DNA of 64,000 bases from Dyadobacter sp. CY356. GTDB lineage: Bacteria; Bacteroidota; Bacteroidia; Cytophagales; Spirosomataceae. Shown here piece by piece: positions 35,323 through 45,139 of the stretch (the stretch's first letter is position 1; each line of letters opens with the position of its first letter). Made by a program: the position numbers and the translations under genes. Location of the stretch: the NCBI RefSeq assembly GCF_021440195.1, contig NZ_JAJTSZ010000006.1, positions 124,001 through 188,000 on the forward strand, written 5' to 3'. Under the pieces are notes generated by a model. The model did no database searches. It saw only the letters and a program-made list of their open reading frames with translations, and had not been told where the DNA came from.

Positions 35323-35820
35323 TTATTTACGAACAACAGGTTTTAATCCACGCATTGCTTTGGTACCAATCGATGGCATTTTTGCAGGTAATTTTAATAA
35401 CGTGGCTTCGGGTTTTGGATATTCTACATAACCCGACAAATACCTTTCAATAATAAAATCTTCTTCACGCTCAAAACCAATAGCCGGCTGATCGGCATAG
35501 GCTGTCATATCATATAGTTTTCGATGCCAAATGGCAGAATCCAGGTTTCCATCCAAAACATATACATTTTCAAATCCTTTGTCAAATTTGAAATGTATCC
35601 CTTTTTCAGCATTTGCAATCAGGCTTTCAGGATTCCCGGTAAGCGTAATTGGCATATAGGTTTTCTTTTCATATACAAACCCACCGTGACTTGCCTTGAT
35701 ATATTCCCGCATAGTCCTTGGCGCATCACCAACATACAGCACATCAACAAGTAGAATTTGTTTTGCTGCATGAAACTGGTCAGCGGAGGTAATTAACGGA
35801 AGCTGCGAAATTCTGATCAT
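35323..35820 (-). CDS. Hypothetical protein
   Basis: I do not recognise this protein. The ATG at 35820 gives 165 residues (MIRISQLPLITSADQFHAAKQILLVDVLYVG...). An upstream ATG-less extension to 35880 looks less likely. There is no signal peptide or membrane segment. The C-terminal 30 residues are basic and proline-rich (YPKPEATLLKLPAKMPSIGTKAMRGLKPVVRK), which suggests a flexible tail. It is a single gene. Confidence 0.6.
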   Translation of the reverse strand: MIRISQLPLITSADQFHAAKQILLVDVLYVGDAPRTMREYIKASHGGFVYEKKTYMPITLTGNPESLIANAEKGIHFKFDKGFENVYVLDGNLDSAIWHRKLYDMTAYADQPAIGFEREEDFIIERYLSGYVEYPKPEATLLKLPAKMPSIGTKAMRGLKPVVRK

Positions 35821-36318
35821 TTTAAAATTGTAAAAATGGATACTGTTTGTAAAAACAGCTCTGGAAATAATAACATTCAAAAATAATCAATCCGGATTAT
35901 AGAATGTGATATGAATTCGGTTTTTATCAATACAAGATTAGAAATGTAAAGTCCTGACTTCGGCAGGCAGGCTTACAGAAAAATCTGACGGTTTGATTTA
36001 ACTGTTTCGGATGGTATCTTTACCATAGGAAGAAATGATATTAATATGGATATAATGCAGATTTTTATATCGAAAATATTACCGGCTGGCATATTTTTTT
36101 AAGTCCGATTCTTAAAGAACTTATGTAAAACCTCGCTCTATTAACACCGAAATGGGAATCCGGACTTAAATCCAGATTCCCAAAATTCATTAACAAATGA
36201 TGATCAGACTAACGAATTATAAATTTACATATCAGTAATATTTTTACAGGTATGATAATTATGTCTGATAAATTAACAATTCAAAACGAATAAATCACTT
36301 CTCAATCAATTGCTGAAC
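35821..36318. other. Long intergenic region with one hairpin
   Basis: About 500 AT-rich bases between divergent small genes. The one clear structure is TGGGAATC (36153-36160) paired with GATTCCCA (36175-36182), with GGA/TCC pairs inside. No gene is supported. The hairpin has no adjacent gene to terminate and may be the relic of a lost gene. Confidence 0.4.
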
Positions 36319-36693
36319 ATGATTAAGCTACTTAGAAACATTGCCATACTGGGCGAAGGAATTGCCAACTTCAATGAGAAATATGCACAACTTGAAAGAG
36401 AAAGCCCGACCGAAGCTGTGATTATTGATCCCGACGGAATTGTCAACGCATATAGCTATGAGGGTTTTGCTTTTTTGAACGAAAACTGGTTCGAAAAATA
36501 CAGTCCAAACTGGCAGACGGATTCATCAGCTATTGACAAACTTCTGGTCAGTTTAGTTAAGTCGTCTTCCAGTCATACTCCTTCGGTCAACCTTACAAAA
36601 ATTAAAGATTATTTATCAAGTCCGCCGGATTCAATCGAGGAAACCATCAAGGTTTGGAAGAGCTTCTATGATCCTCATTTTAAAGATATTTGA
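36319..36693 (+). CDS. Small hypothetical protein
   Basis: The 124-residue protein starts at the ATG at 36319 (a TTG lies nine bases before). It has no recognised domain, signal or membrane segment. The sequence (EAVIIDPDGIVNAYSYEGFAFLNENWFEKYSPNW) suggests a small globular cytoplasmic fold. It ends convergent to the drug-exporter gene. Confidence 0.5.
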   Translation: MIKLLRNIAILGEGIANFNEKYAQLERESPTEAVIIDPDGIVNAYSYEGFAFLNENWFEKYSPNWQTDSSAIDKLLVSLVKSSSSHTPSVNLTKIKDYLSSPPDSIEETIKVWKSFYDPHFKDI

Positions 36694-36738
36694 AATACTA
36701 ACAAACTTTGAAACTGGCATATTGGAAGGCTCTAAAAC

Positions 36739-38277
36739 TTAATGATCCGATAAAATTACCTGTGGCTTACTCCCCTTTTTCTTTGTAACCAAAAACAGCA
36801 AAGGCAAAGCGAAAAGAAAAACAGCTCCGACCAGTAAATAGGCATCATTAAAACTTAGCAAATTACTTTGTCGCCCGATTCCGGCATCAATTAAGCCCAT
36901 AGCCTTTTTGTTTGCATCAAATGAAGTGAATCCTTTACCTATGAAATAGTTGGTATATCCTGCAATTCGCTGCATCGCAAGCGGATTATACTCTGTTACA
37001 TTTGATACCAGATCCGAACGATGCAGGGCGTTACGGTTATGCAAATACGTATTTACCATAGCAAGCCCGACCGAACCTCCAAGTTGTCTCATCATATTGT
37101 TGAGGGCTGCGCCCTGGGGAATATCCTTTGGTTCCAGCGCCGAGACCGCTAGTGCAGTTAGCGGTACCGTGACGATTGCCAGTCCTACACCACGGAAAAT
37201 CAGAGAAATAGTTATATCATGAGCACTTGCATTTAGATTTAACCTGGACATCTGCCAGCTGAACAAGACAAAAAGCATCATGCCTGTTGTGATCATAAAC
37301 AATGGGGAAATGCCTTTTTGTAAAAGCTTTGCGGAAATAATCAAACCTCCTATTGCCAGAAATGCACCGGGCAATAACAATAAACCGGTTTGTGAAGGTG
37401 TAAAATTCAACAAACGTTGCGCAAAAACCGGCGTCAAAAATACCGAACTAAAAAGACCTATTCCCGAAATGAATGTAACGATAGCCGCTATACTCAGATT
37501 TTTACTTTTCAAAACCCGCAGGTTTACCACAGGACTTTTGACTTTTAATTCCCACCAGATGAATAGTGATAACCCAAGCGAAGCCGCTACGCTCAGCCAG
37601 ATAATATAATTCGCATCAAACCAGTCGTCTATCTCTCCCCTCTCCAAAACGGTTTGTAAAGAGCCGATGCCAATGGCTAAAAGTAAAATGCCCGTCCAGT
37701 CTATATTTCCGGCTGTTTGCTTAAACTTCGGTTCGCTAAGTAAAACGTAACAAAGAGATGCTACGGTGACGCCAATGGGGATATTGATATAAAAAATCCA
37801 GGGCCAGGAATAATATTCTGTGATGAACCCGCCTAAGGTCGGTCCGATCGTGGGGCCGAGAAAAACGCCTACACCAAATATCGCGCTGGCCACATTTTGT
37901 TTTTCTTTTGGAAATAATTCGAAAACGATCGCCTGGGAAACAGAAAGTAACGCGCCACCACCTAGTCCTTGCAGAAAGCGGAAGAAAACAAGCATCCAGA
38001 TGCCGGAAGCTTGTCCGCACATGAATGAAAAGAATGTAAAAGCGATGACAGATCCGATGTAATAATTTCTACGCCCGAGCTTTAAAGCCAGAAAGCTGGT
38101 CATCGGGATGATGATGACATTGGCAATAGCATAGGACGTGATCACCCAGGAAGTATCTTCAAGTGTAGATCCCAGGTTCCCGCTCATATGTGAAAGTGCA
38201 ACATTGACGATTGATGTGTCAATCAATTCCATGACGGCAGCTGCTATCACGGTAATCAGAAGGATCGTTCGTTTCAT
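36739..38277 (-). CDS. DHA2-family (EmrB/QacA) drug exporter
   Basis: The 512-residue protein has fourteen membrane segments. It carries the DHA2 signatures ELIDTSIVNVALSHM in helix 1 and the antiporter motif C (GVFLGPTIGPTLGGFI). These are proton-driven exporters of drugs and toxic organics. No EmrA-type adaptor or outer-membrane factor lies next to it. Two TetR-operator-like palindromes are found upstream (38282-38295 and 38416-38429), but no TetR gene is in the vicinity. Confidence 0.93.
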   Translation of the reverse strand: MKRTILLITVIAAAVMELIDTSIVNVALSHMSGNLGSTLEDTSWVITSYAIANVIIIPMTSFLALKLGRRNYYIGSVIAFTFFSFMCGQASGIWMLVFFRFLQGLGGGALLSVSQAIVFELFPKEKQNVASAIFGVGVFLGPTIGPTLGGFITEYYSWPWIFYINIPIGVTVASLCYVLLSEPKFKQTAGNIDWTGILLLAIGIGSLQTVLERGEIDDWFDANYIIWLSVAASLGLSLFIWWELKVKSPVVNLRVLKSKNLSIAAIVTFISGIGLFSSVFLTPVFAQRLLNFTPSQTGLLLLPGAFLAIGGLIISAKLLQKGISPLFMITTGMMLFVLFSWQMSRLNLNASAHDITISLIFRGVGLAIVTVPLTALAVSALEPKDIPQGAALNNMMRQLGGSVGLAMVNTYLHNRNALHRSDLVSNVTEYNPLAMQRIAGYTNYFIGKGFTSFDANKKAMGLIDAGIGRQSNLLSFNDAYLLVGAVFLFALPLLFLVTKKKGSKPQVILSDH

Positions 38278-38281
38278 AATA

Positions 38282-38295
38282 ATAACGATCGGTAT
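38282..38295. promoter_or_regulatory. TetR-operator-like palindrome at the exporter start
   Basis: ATAACGATCGGTAT lies five bases before the exporter ATG on the minus strand. It shares TCGGTAT and the following AT-rich stretch with the site at 38416. Confidence 0.4.
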
Positions 38296-38415
38296 ATTTT
38301 ATCAACAAAATTTTTCATAATAGATAGGGCTAAATATAATTTTTTAATGACTTATTAAAACGTAGGATCTAAGAATACAATGTTTACTTTCAAATTTTAA
38401 TTTGATGACAAAAAT

Positions 38416-38429
38416 ATACCATTCGGTAT
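38416..38429. promoter_or_regulatory. Second TetR-operator-like palindrome
   Basis: ATACC-ATTC-GGTAT lies about 140 bases upstream of the exporter start. It resembles operators of TetR regulators that control multidrug pumps. Confidence 0.4.
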
Positions 38430-38667
38430 TATTTTCAAAATATTTTGTGGAATATATTGGGATGAGCAAATCATTGGCATTAATCGGTCATACTTACGGT
38501 ATTTTCAGGTAAGATATATTCCCTTGCTCCGTGGGTTAAAACCCAAGGTTACCATATGGATCACGCCTCTGGCATTTTAAAATTAAGAAAAAGTGCCAGG
38601 GGATAGCCGATATACCAGACCTGGAATTTATTCGGGGGAGAAAATTAAATATCGAACAAAAAAAACC

Positions 38668-38697
38668 GGCCAGACAAGTATCAAAACCTGCCTGGCC
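38668..38697 (-). terminator. Terminator of guaB
   Basis: GGCCAG (38668-38673) pairs with CTGGCC (38692-38697). On the minus strand the hairpin is followed by a run of T residues (A-run 38657-38665 on the plus strand). Confidence 0.75.
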
Positions 38698-38719
38698 AGC
38701 TTAATCAGAATATTCAAAA

Positions 38720-40210
38720 TTATTCTTTTACAATCACATCATGTGCTCCGCCTTCAACAATACTCACGGAAGAAACCAACGTAATTTTTGCTTTTTCTTT
38801 GAGTAATGGAATAGAAAGAGTTCCGCAGCTACACATCGTCGATTTAATCTTTCCAACGGTAACAGCCAGATTATCTTTTAAAGTACCGGCATAAGGAACG
38901 TAACTGTCAACTCCTTCTTCAAATTTCAAACCATCTGCGGTGTCACCCATATCATAACGCTGCCAGTTACGTGCACGGTTAGAACCTTCTCCCCAATATT
39001 CCTTTACATAATTTCCGCCAACCATCAATTTACGTGTCGGGCTTTCGTCAAAGCGGGCGAAATATCTACCCATCATCAGAAAATCCGCGCCCATGGCAAG
39101 AGCAAGTACCATATGGTAATCCTGGGCAATTCCTCCATCCGAGCAAATCGGAATATACACTCCCGTCTCCCTGAAATATTCGTCACGGGCGTCTGCCACT
39201 TCAATAAGTGCCGTTGCCTGTCCACGTCCGATACCTTTTGTTTCTCTGGTAATACAAATTGATCCACCGCCAACACCCACTTTGATAAAGTCAGCACCTG
39301 CTTCTACCAGATATAAAAATCCTTCTTTATCAACTACGTTACCAGCGCCAACTTTCACTTTCCCGCCAAATTCACTTTTAATGTATTCAAGCGTTTCCTT
39401 TTGCCATTCAGAAAATCCATCCGACGAATCGATACATAACACATCAGCACCAGCTTCAACCAAAGCAGGTACCCGTTCCTTGTAATCTCTCGTATTAATT
39501 CCTGCGCCAACGATCAATTTCTTTTGAGAATCAGACAATTCCAGAGGGTTATCTTTGTGATTATCATAATCCTTTCTGAATACGAAAAACTTGAAATTAT
39601 TATTTTCGTCAATTACCGGAAGGCTGTTAAGCTTATGTTCCCAGATAATATCATTTGCTTCTTTCAGGGAAATTCCAAGTTCAGCCGTAACCAGATTTGA
39701 AAAAGGTGTCATAAATTCCTTCACCTTTTTATCAAGACTGTCGTTAGTAACTCGATAATCTCTGCTTGTAACGATGCCTAATAATTTGCCTTCCGCTGTT
39801 CCGTCATCAGTAATTGCGATAGTTGAATGTCCGGTTCTTCCTTTTAAAAGAATGACATCTTTCAAAGTATGTTCTTCTGTAAGATTGGCTGTGCTGATCA
39901 CAAAACCAGATTTGTGATTTTTCACTTTTCTAATCATTTCTGATTGTTCCTCAATTGACTGAGAACCAAAAATAAAGGAAAGGCCTCCGTTTTTAGCTAG
40001 TGCAATGGCCATATTATCGTCCGAAACCGACTGCATAATGGCGGATACAAAAGGTACATTTAGTTCAATATCAGACACTTCTCCTCTATTAAACTTCGTT
40101 AGAGGAGTTTTCAATGATACCTTGTTAGGAACACATTCCTTGGTTGTCAAACCCGGAATCAAAAGGTATTCGCTAAAAGTTCTTGATGTTTCGTTTAAAT
40201 ACTGAGCCAT
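38720..40210 (-). CDS. guaB: IMP dehydrogenase
   Basis: The ATG at 40210 ([20 protein letters not shown]) is the family's typical start; the frame runs on upstream but without homology. A barrel encloses the two CBS domains (about 95-225, with [31 protein letters not shown]). The active-site loop has the catalytic cysteine ([20 protein letters not shown]). The flap region has NRARNWQRY. The enzyme oxidises IMP to XMP, the committed step of GTP synthesis. It belongs to the longer type with the ending [21 protein letters not shown]. Confidence 0.93.
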   Translation of the reverse strand: MAQYLNETSRTFSEYLLIPGLTTKECVPNKVSLKTPLTKFNRGEVSDIELNVPFVSAIMQSVSDDNMAIALAKNGGLSFIFGSQSIEEQSEMIRKVKNHKSGFVISTANLTEEHTLKDVILLKGRTGHSTIAITDDGTAEGKLLGIVTSRDYRVTNDSLDKKVKEFMTPFSNLVTAELGISLKEANDIIWEHKLNSLPVIDENNNFKFFVFRKDYDNHKDNPLELSDSQKKLIVGAGINTRDYKERVPALVEAGADVLCIDSSDGFSEWQKETLEYIKSEFGGKVKVGAGNVVDKEGFLYLVEAGADFIKVGVGGGSICITRETKGIGRGQATALIEVADARDEYFRETGVYIPICSDGGIAQDYHMVLALAMGADFLMMGRYFARFDESPTRKLMVGGNYVKEYWGEGSNRARNWQRYDMGDTADGLKFEEGVDSYVPYAGTLKDNLAVTVGKIKSTMCSCGTLSIPLLKEKAKITLVSSVSIVEGGAHDVIVKE

Positions 40211-40212
40211 TT

Positions 40213-40632
40213 TTATCTGTTTTTTAAATTTATCGCTCTTCTGTTCGAAAATACTGCCAAATAAGAAAGATCCGTTTCCCACATTTTGAACAATGTAGGA
40301 AAATAAGATTTTACCAATAAGCCGGTATCACCGATGAAGAAGAATCGAATTGTTTTTTGAAGTTTAAGACTGAATACCGACATTGATTTTGAATCTGTCG
40401 GGAAAAATAAATTGTTTCTAATGCCCTGTTGGATTAATATGTCTGAAATCAGTTTTGAATCCAGAATACCGTAATTTAGGATGATATTTTTTCGGAAAGC
40501 CCTGAAAAAGAGAAGATTAACAAACCGGTTAAACATTTTCAAAATTGCCGTTCTGTACCATTGTTGCTTTTCTCCTGCAACTTTCCGGCTCTGCGAACCG
40601 GGTACTTCAACAATATTGAACCCTGTTTCCAT
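40213..40632 (-). CDS. Hypothetical protein, possibly a glycosyltransferase fragment
   Basis: This 139-residue frame ends two bases before guaB. Its start ([41 protein letters not shown]) resembles the C-terminal end of family 2 glycosyltransferases, where a VEVP...R..G.SQ pattern precedes a membrane-proximal helix. No catalytic part is found upstream. It could be the last fragment of a lost glycosyltransferase, or a chance open frame in the guaB leader. Confidence 0.35.
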   Translation of the reverse strand: METGFNIVEVPGSQSRKVAGEKQQWYRTAILKMFNRFVNLLFFRAFRKNIILNYGILDSKLISDILIQQGIRNNLFFPTDSKSMSVFSLKLQKTIRFFFIGDTGLLVKSYFPTLFKMWETDLSYLAVFSNRRAINLKNR

Positions 40633-41078
40633 AAAATATATTTATAGAGAACATCTTTTCCGGGAAATAATTCACTAACGTCAATTATGATTTTTCCACG
40701 GAAGCTTTACATTGCATAAATCGGATAACATAAGGTGTTATTCAACTGACTCGTAAAGCGTTCTTTCTATAATGGACGCAAAAGTAATTTATTTTTATAA
40801 CAATTCCTTGATCGGAAGCATAGAAATTACTACTTATCGACTAGGTATATTGAAAAGCATGTTTTTTAAACCAAACCAAAGAGATCCGTTATTAATAAAT
40901 ACCAGGAATAAAATGATATGAACACTGTCCGATTGCAATATAATTTTTGATGAAGCATAAGTTGGCGAAATATTCATTGCCCCGAAACTTTAACCCCGGT
41001 CCTTATACGTAATACAATACTGCCATCTTTAACAAACGCCCGGTTTTCATTTTTCACACATCTGAACTTTGTCAGATA
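40633..41078. other. Intergenic region without visible genes
   Basis: About 450 AT-rich bases. I see no convincing frame, hairpin or repeat. It may carry the guaB promoter if the 139-residue frame is not a gene. Confidence 0.4.
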
Positions 41079-41582
41079 TTATTCATATCCGTAGGCTACC
41101 AATATCTGGTCACTGTTTTTTTTTAACTCGGCTCGGGCATCATATCCATTGAGCACGATCACATGCGCGCCCATTTCAGCGGCCTGCTTTTTCATTTTCT
41201 CAACGTCCCTGGACTCAATATTCGATAAACTATGGATCTGATGAGCGGATTTGATATGGATTTCACCCTTTTTTATCAAACCTACCACGGACAAAGGATT
41301 GTTGGTTACCACAATTTTTTCCCAGTCCTTTTTTCCATGTATTTCAACTTTTTGCGAAATCGGTTCCATACGACCAGATTTGTACACGATTTTTTCAACT
41401 TCCGCTTTGCCTAATTTGTATGAATGGGAATCGGCCGGATCGGTGTAAACAATAATACTTTCTGTGACGTAATTTACCTTGACATTTAATTTCTCGCCAT
41501 CATGTTTGACTATAAGGTCCTGCCCAAAAACAAACTGTGTGGAAATATAACAGATAATTAAAAGTAATAGATAATTTTTCAC
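41079..41582 (-). CDS. Secreted hypothetical protein
   Basis: A clear signal peptide (MKNYLLLLIICYISTQFVFGQ) leads a 145-residue mature protein of beta character. It has DLIVKHDGEKLNVKVNYVTESIIVYTDPADSHSYKLGKAEVEKIVYKSGR, a pattern seen in Bacteroidota periplasmic proteins that start with a DLIxxxDG...VxEI box. The second half ends QAAEMGAHVIVLNGYDA. Its function is unknown. It is single. Confidence 0.75.
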   Translation of the reverse strand: MKNYLLLLIICYISTQFVFGQDLIVKHDGEKLNVKVNYVTESIIVYTDPADSHSYKLGKAEVEKIVYKSGRMEPISQKVEIHGKKDWEKIVVTNNPLSVVGLIKKGEIHIKSAHQIHSLSNIESRDVEKMKKQAAEMGAHVIVLNGYDARAELKKNSDQILVAYGYE

Positions 41583-41989
41583 ATTTATCGATTATAGAGG
41601 TTCTACATAGCACAAATATATCAATAGAATTTTTTCTACGAAAAAATTTATTAGTTCGAAGATACTATAAAACAAAATAAGATTTTATAATTTTTATAAT
41701 TTTAAATGAAACTATTCAAATACAGAATTTCGGTTCAGTATTTACACAATCCAGAATATCTACATGCGATGTAGTAATAATCCGCCATGATCAGCTTGGA
41801 AACTACCGCTAAATCAAAATATATTACTTATTATCAAATAGTTAGTATATTTACCAACAACCTGTAATGCTCCGCTCAACGAAAAAGTCTTTTAATACTT
41901 AACCTGAAATTATCATCAATATCAGGCTGAAAAAAGATTTAACCCATTGATATATCTAATCAATAAAGACTATACCCTCACTCCTCTTG
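41583..41989. other. Intergenic region
   Basis: This AT-rich stretch holds the promoters of the secreted protein and of the small membrane protein. ATTGAT (41946-41951) and ATCAAT (41959-41964) form a short inverted repeat before the small gene. Nothing else stands out. Confidence 0.4.
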
Positions 41990-42172
41990 ATGAGCAATTT
42001 TTTCATAATCTTAATAAAAGCAATTGTTGGTTTTATCTGGTTTGTTGCAACAGTTGTCACCACGATATTGCTATCTCCATTTATGCTCGCTGCCTGGATT
42101 TCTCGTTTACTAAATAAAAAGCAAAACGACAATAATGGAAATCCAACTGAGGATGGTGAAAATCAACTATAA
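41990..42172 (+). CDS. Small membrane protein
   Basis: This is a 60-residue frame with one long hydrophobic helix (FFIILIKAIVGFIWFVATVVTTILLSPFMLAAW) and a polar Asn-rich tail (KKQNDNNGNPTEDGENQL). The composition fits a real small inner-membrane protein. The function is unknown. It ends close to the convergent MocR-type gene. Confidence 0.55.
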   Translation: MSNFFIILIKAIVGFIWFVATVVTTILLSPFMLAAWISRLLNKKQNDNNGNPTEDGENQL

Positions 42173-42189
42173 TGTTTGGAAATTCAGGA

Positions 42190-43674
42190 TCACCCTTTTT
42201 GGATTGCATTTTTCAAAATTCCGACGGCTATCTTCATTTCTTCCACGGACAAATTTCCAAAACCTAGCCGCATAGCTGTGACATTTTCTGTTTGGTACAA
42301 AAGTTTATGCGGTAAATGCAGATTTTCTACCAGACAGTTTTTACTGATCCGCATGAGATTCAATTCCGGCTTCCAATTTGTCCATATAGATAAACCGCCC
42401 GGCGGAGCAGAAAATGAAACATAATCACCCAATTCAGAAGTTAATAAATCACATAAAGAATCTCTGCGTTCCTGATAAATTTTCAAAGCTTTTTTAAGAT
42501 GCCGCTGAATTTCTCTTTCTTCCAACAGTTCTCCCAAGGCCTGCTCCATTAACATATCGCCCTGCCTGTCAACAATACGACGAAACTTACCCAGTTCCTG
42601 AATAAGATTTTCAGGAGCTACCAGATATCCTGACCGAAATCCCGGAGCTAAAGAATTACAAAACGAGCCGATATAGACCACCATTCCATGCCTATCGGCA
42701 CTGGTTAGCGGCAATACGGGACTGCTATTGTAGTGAAAATCATAGTCATAATCATCTTCCAGAATAATAAAACCATGTTGCGCAGAAAGGCTTAACAATT
42801 CCAGTCTGCGCTCTGTACTTAGGGTCACCGTTGTAGGATAATGATGGTGCGGAGTCAGATATATCATTCTGATCTTCCTGGACTCACAGAGTTTTTTGAT
42901 CGCTTCTACCGAAATCCCGTCCTCGTCTACTGCAACCGAAACAATACGCGCACCAGCCTCCTGAAATATCATGTTGGCAACATAATAACTGAGATCGCCG
43001 ACGATAACCAGATCATCCTTTTCAATCAAAAGATGAGACGCCAGATAAATACTCATATGTATTCCTCTGGTAGTCAGTATATTATTTTTGGTGATGTGCA
43101 AACCGCGGGTATTATTCAGATATTGCGCCAGTGTTTCGCGATAAAATTCATTTCCTTCGACATGAGAATATCCAAAATGTTTGTGACTGCTTTTTCTTTT
43201 TAAAATTCCACCGTAAACTTTCGCCAAACGATCCAACGGGGCCAGACGTATATCCGGAAGGCCATCCGTAAACGATAATGCAGAATCCGTGGTAATGGCA
43301 GGCTTATCAAGTAATATATTTTGTTTGAAACCAAAACCCGTCTTTTCAGGATAACTGGTCAAAAATTCGGTATTGTATTTTAATGAATCCGATCTTCTGG
43401 CTGGTGATTTGCTGCTTACAAAAGTTCCTTTATTGGGTTGAATTTCAGTCCAGCCCTGCGCATTCAGTTCGTCGTAAACAGCAATAATCGTTTTACGATG
43501 CACTTCCAGTTCCTGAGATAATGCACGGGATCCCGGTAATTGAATACCTGGTGTCAAAACGCCACGCTGAATCGCGTTGATCATTTGGTGTACGATCTGC
43601 AAATAGACTGGCGTGTCCAGATCACGGTCAATCGTGACCATACTTTTAAAAGGAATTTGAACCGGACTACTCAT
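42190..43674 (-). CDS. MocR/PdxR-type GntR regulator with a degenerate aminotransferase domain
   Basis: It has an N-terminal GntR winged helix (LYLQIVHQMINAIQRGVL-like start, LPGSRALSQELEVHRKTIIAVYDELNAQGW), then a fold-type I aminotransferase domain (about 130-490, EDDYDYDFHY). In the family, PLP binds a lysine in a SFSK(S/T)LAP segment. Here the segment reads GSFCNSLAPGFR, so the Lys is replaced by Asn340. PLP cannot form the usual Schiff base, and the domain may sense another ligand. The next gene (43844) is divergent and may be its target. Confidence 0.92.
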   Translation of the reverse strand: MSSPVQIPFKSMVTIDRDLDTPVYLQIVHQMINAIQRGVLTPGIQLPGSRALSQELEVHRKTIIAVYDELNAQGWTEIQPNKGTFVSSKSPARRSDSLKYNTEFLTSYPEKTGFGFKQNILLDKPAITTDSALSFTDGLPDIRLAPLDRLAKVYGGILKRKSSHKHFGYSHVEGNEFYRETLAQYLNNTRGLHITKNNILTTRGIHMSIYLASHLLIEKDDLVIVGDLSYYVANMIFQEAGARIVSVAVDEDGISVEAIKKLCESRKIRMIYLTPHHHYPTTVTLSTERRLELLSLSAQHGFIILEDDYDYDFHYNSSPVLPLTSADRHGMVVYIGSFCNSLAPGFRSGYLVAPENLIQELGKFRRIVDRQGDMLMEQALGELLEEREIQRHLKKALKIYQERRDSLCDLLTSELGDYVSFSAPPGGLSIWTNWKPELNLMRISKNCLVENLHLPHKLLYQTENVTAMRLGFGNLSVEEMKIAVGILKNAIQKG

Positions 43675-43843
43675 GGAGCAAAATTAACAATTATAAAGAG
43701 TCCGGAATAACTTAGGGTGAAATATCTGTACGGTCATTTTAAATAAACTATATATCACCCTGAATTACAGCTGGATAAATCAATATTTATTCGCTAAATT
43801 TGATTGCTTTCAGTATCTAATTCAGCATTTAACGGTATTGGCT

Positions 43844-45094
43844 ATGATCAGAAGATTTCTTTCCGTGCTGCTGGTTCTTCTTTCGCCCGTTTGCCTGGCG
43901 AATTTTCTGCTGATACCGATGGACAAAACGCAGACCAATCATCTTAAGGCATATGGTCTGGCGTATGCAATCCTTAAAGATGATGTTGAACTGGACTGGC
44001 TTTTGAATTATCGCGGTGGCAGTTTTATGGTTCAATATTCCAAGGCCATTGAAAGAGAATGTAAACTGCGTGCAATTTCCTTCGACATTTTATCGGACGC
44101 TTCCCAGTCACAAATCGTAAGCCAGATCAGCAATCCGAATGTCAATATGGAAGTCATAAAATTACATACTGCTGCGAAGATTGCCGTCTATTCACCAATA
44201 AAAATCAGTGCCTCCGAATTTGAAAATACAGATGCAGTATTACTGGTTTTGAAATATGCAGAAATCCCTTTTGAAGTAATTTATGATGAAGAAATATTAA
44301 GAGGCGATCTTCCCAAATACGACTGGATCCACTTGCATCATGAAGATTTTACCGGCCAGTTTGGACGAAATTTACGGCGCCTGTCTCCAAATGACATCAA
44401 GGCGCAGGAGGCCATTGCAAATCGATATGGATATACAAAAGTCTCGCAGATGAAACTGGCTGTTGCGAAATCAATTAAGGAATTCTGTGCTGGCGGCGGT
44501 TTTTTGTTTGCGATGTGCTCCGGCGCAGAAACATTTGATATTGCCCTGGCCGCTGAGGGAATCGATATTGTCGACGGAATCGATGGCGATGGTGCGGATC
44601 CTAATGCTCAATCGAAACTGGATTATTCCAAAACTTTTGCATTTCAAAATTTCAAACTCCACCTGGACGATGATGATGGAAGTGCCTTTTCGGATATTAA
44701 CGCATCCAGTGGCAGGTCGTGGTACAGTGAAAATGAAGATTATTTCTCTTTGTTTGATTTTTCAGCGAAATGGGATGTAATTCCGGCGATGCTTGTTCAA
44801 AACCATGAAAGCCTGATCCGGGAATTTTTTGGACAAACGAATGCATTCACAAAATATACCGTCAAACCCAACGTGTTGGTTATGGGAACCAGCAGTCATT
44901 CAGACAGATATATTTATGGCGAACTTGGCCGTGGCCAATGGACCTTTTACGGCGGACATGATCCGGAAGGTCGCCGCGGCGGCAACCGCAGAATGGCGAC
45001 AGACCTCAATCTTTATCCAAATTCTCCGGGTTATCGGCTTATCCTCAACAATGTTCTTTTCCCATCAGCAAGGAAGAAAAAGAGAAAAACGTAA
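43844..45094 (+). CDS. Secreted class I amidotransferase-like protein, often named asparagine synthetase B in Bacteroidota
   Basis: It has a signal peptide (FLSVLLVLLSPVCLA) and a conserved opening FLLIPMDKTQTNHLKAYGLAYAILK. A Rossmann-like domain follows, with an elbow reading FCAGGGFLFAMCSGAETFDIAL, in which Cys lies where class I glutamine amidotransferases keep their nucleophile. The end contains RGQWTFYGGHDPEGRRGG. The name asparagine synthetase B is used in databases, but no ATP-pyrophosphatase domain is present, so that activity is unlikely. It leads a three-gene operon with a UbiA-like protein and a methyltransferase. Confidence 0.8.
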   Translation: MIRRFLSVLLVLLSPVCLANFLLIPMDKTQTNHLKAYGLAYAILKDDVELDWLLNYRGGSFMVQYSKAIERECKLRAISFDILSDASQSQIVSQISNPNVNMEVIKLHTAAKIAVYSPIKISASEFENTDAVLLVLKYAEIPFEVIYDEEILRGDLPKYDWIHLHHEDFTGQFGRNLRRLSPNDIKAQEAIANRYGYTKVSQMKLAVAKSIKEFCAGGGFLFAMCSGAETFDIALAAEGIDIVDGIDGDGADPNAQSKLDYSKTFAFQNFKLHLDDDDGSAFSDINASSGRSWYSENEDYFSLFDFSAKWDVIPAMLVQNHESLIREFFGQTNAFTKYTVKPNVLVMGTSSHSDRYIYGELGRGQWTFYGGHDPEGRRGGNRRMATDLNLYPNSPGYRLILNNVLFPSARKKKRKT

Positions 45095-45139
45095 AAATTG
45101 GTTACAGCCACTTTAAATTGATATATTTCCTGCAAGACA

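Larger units (their letters stand above)
38278..38719. other. Promoter region of the drug exporter and tail of guaB
   Basis: This stretch holds the exporter promoter (left part), the two operator-like palindromes and the guaB terminator (right end). Nothing in it looks like a gene. Confidence 0.6.
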
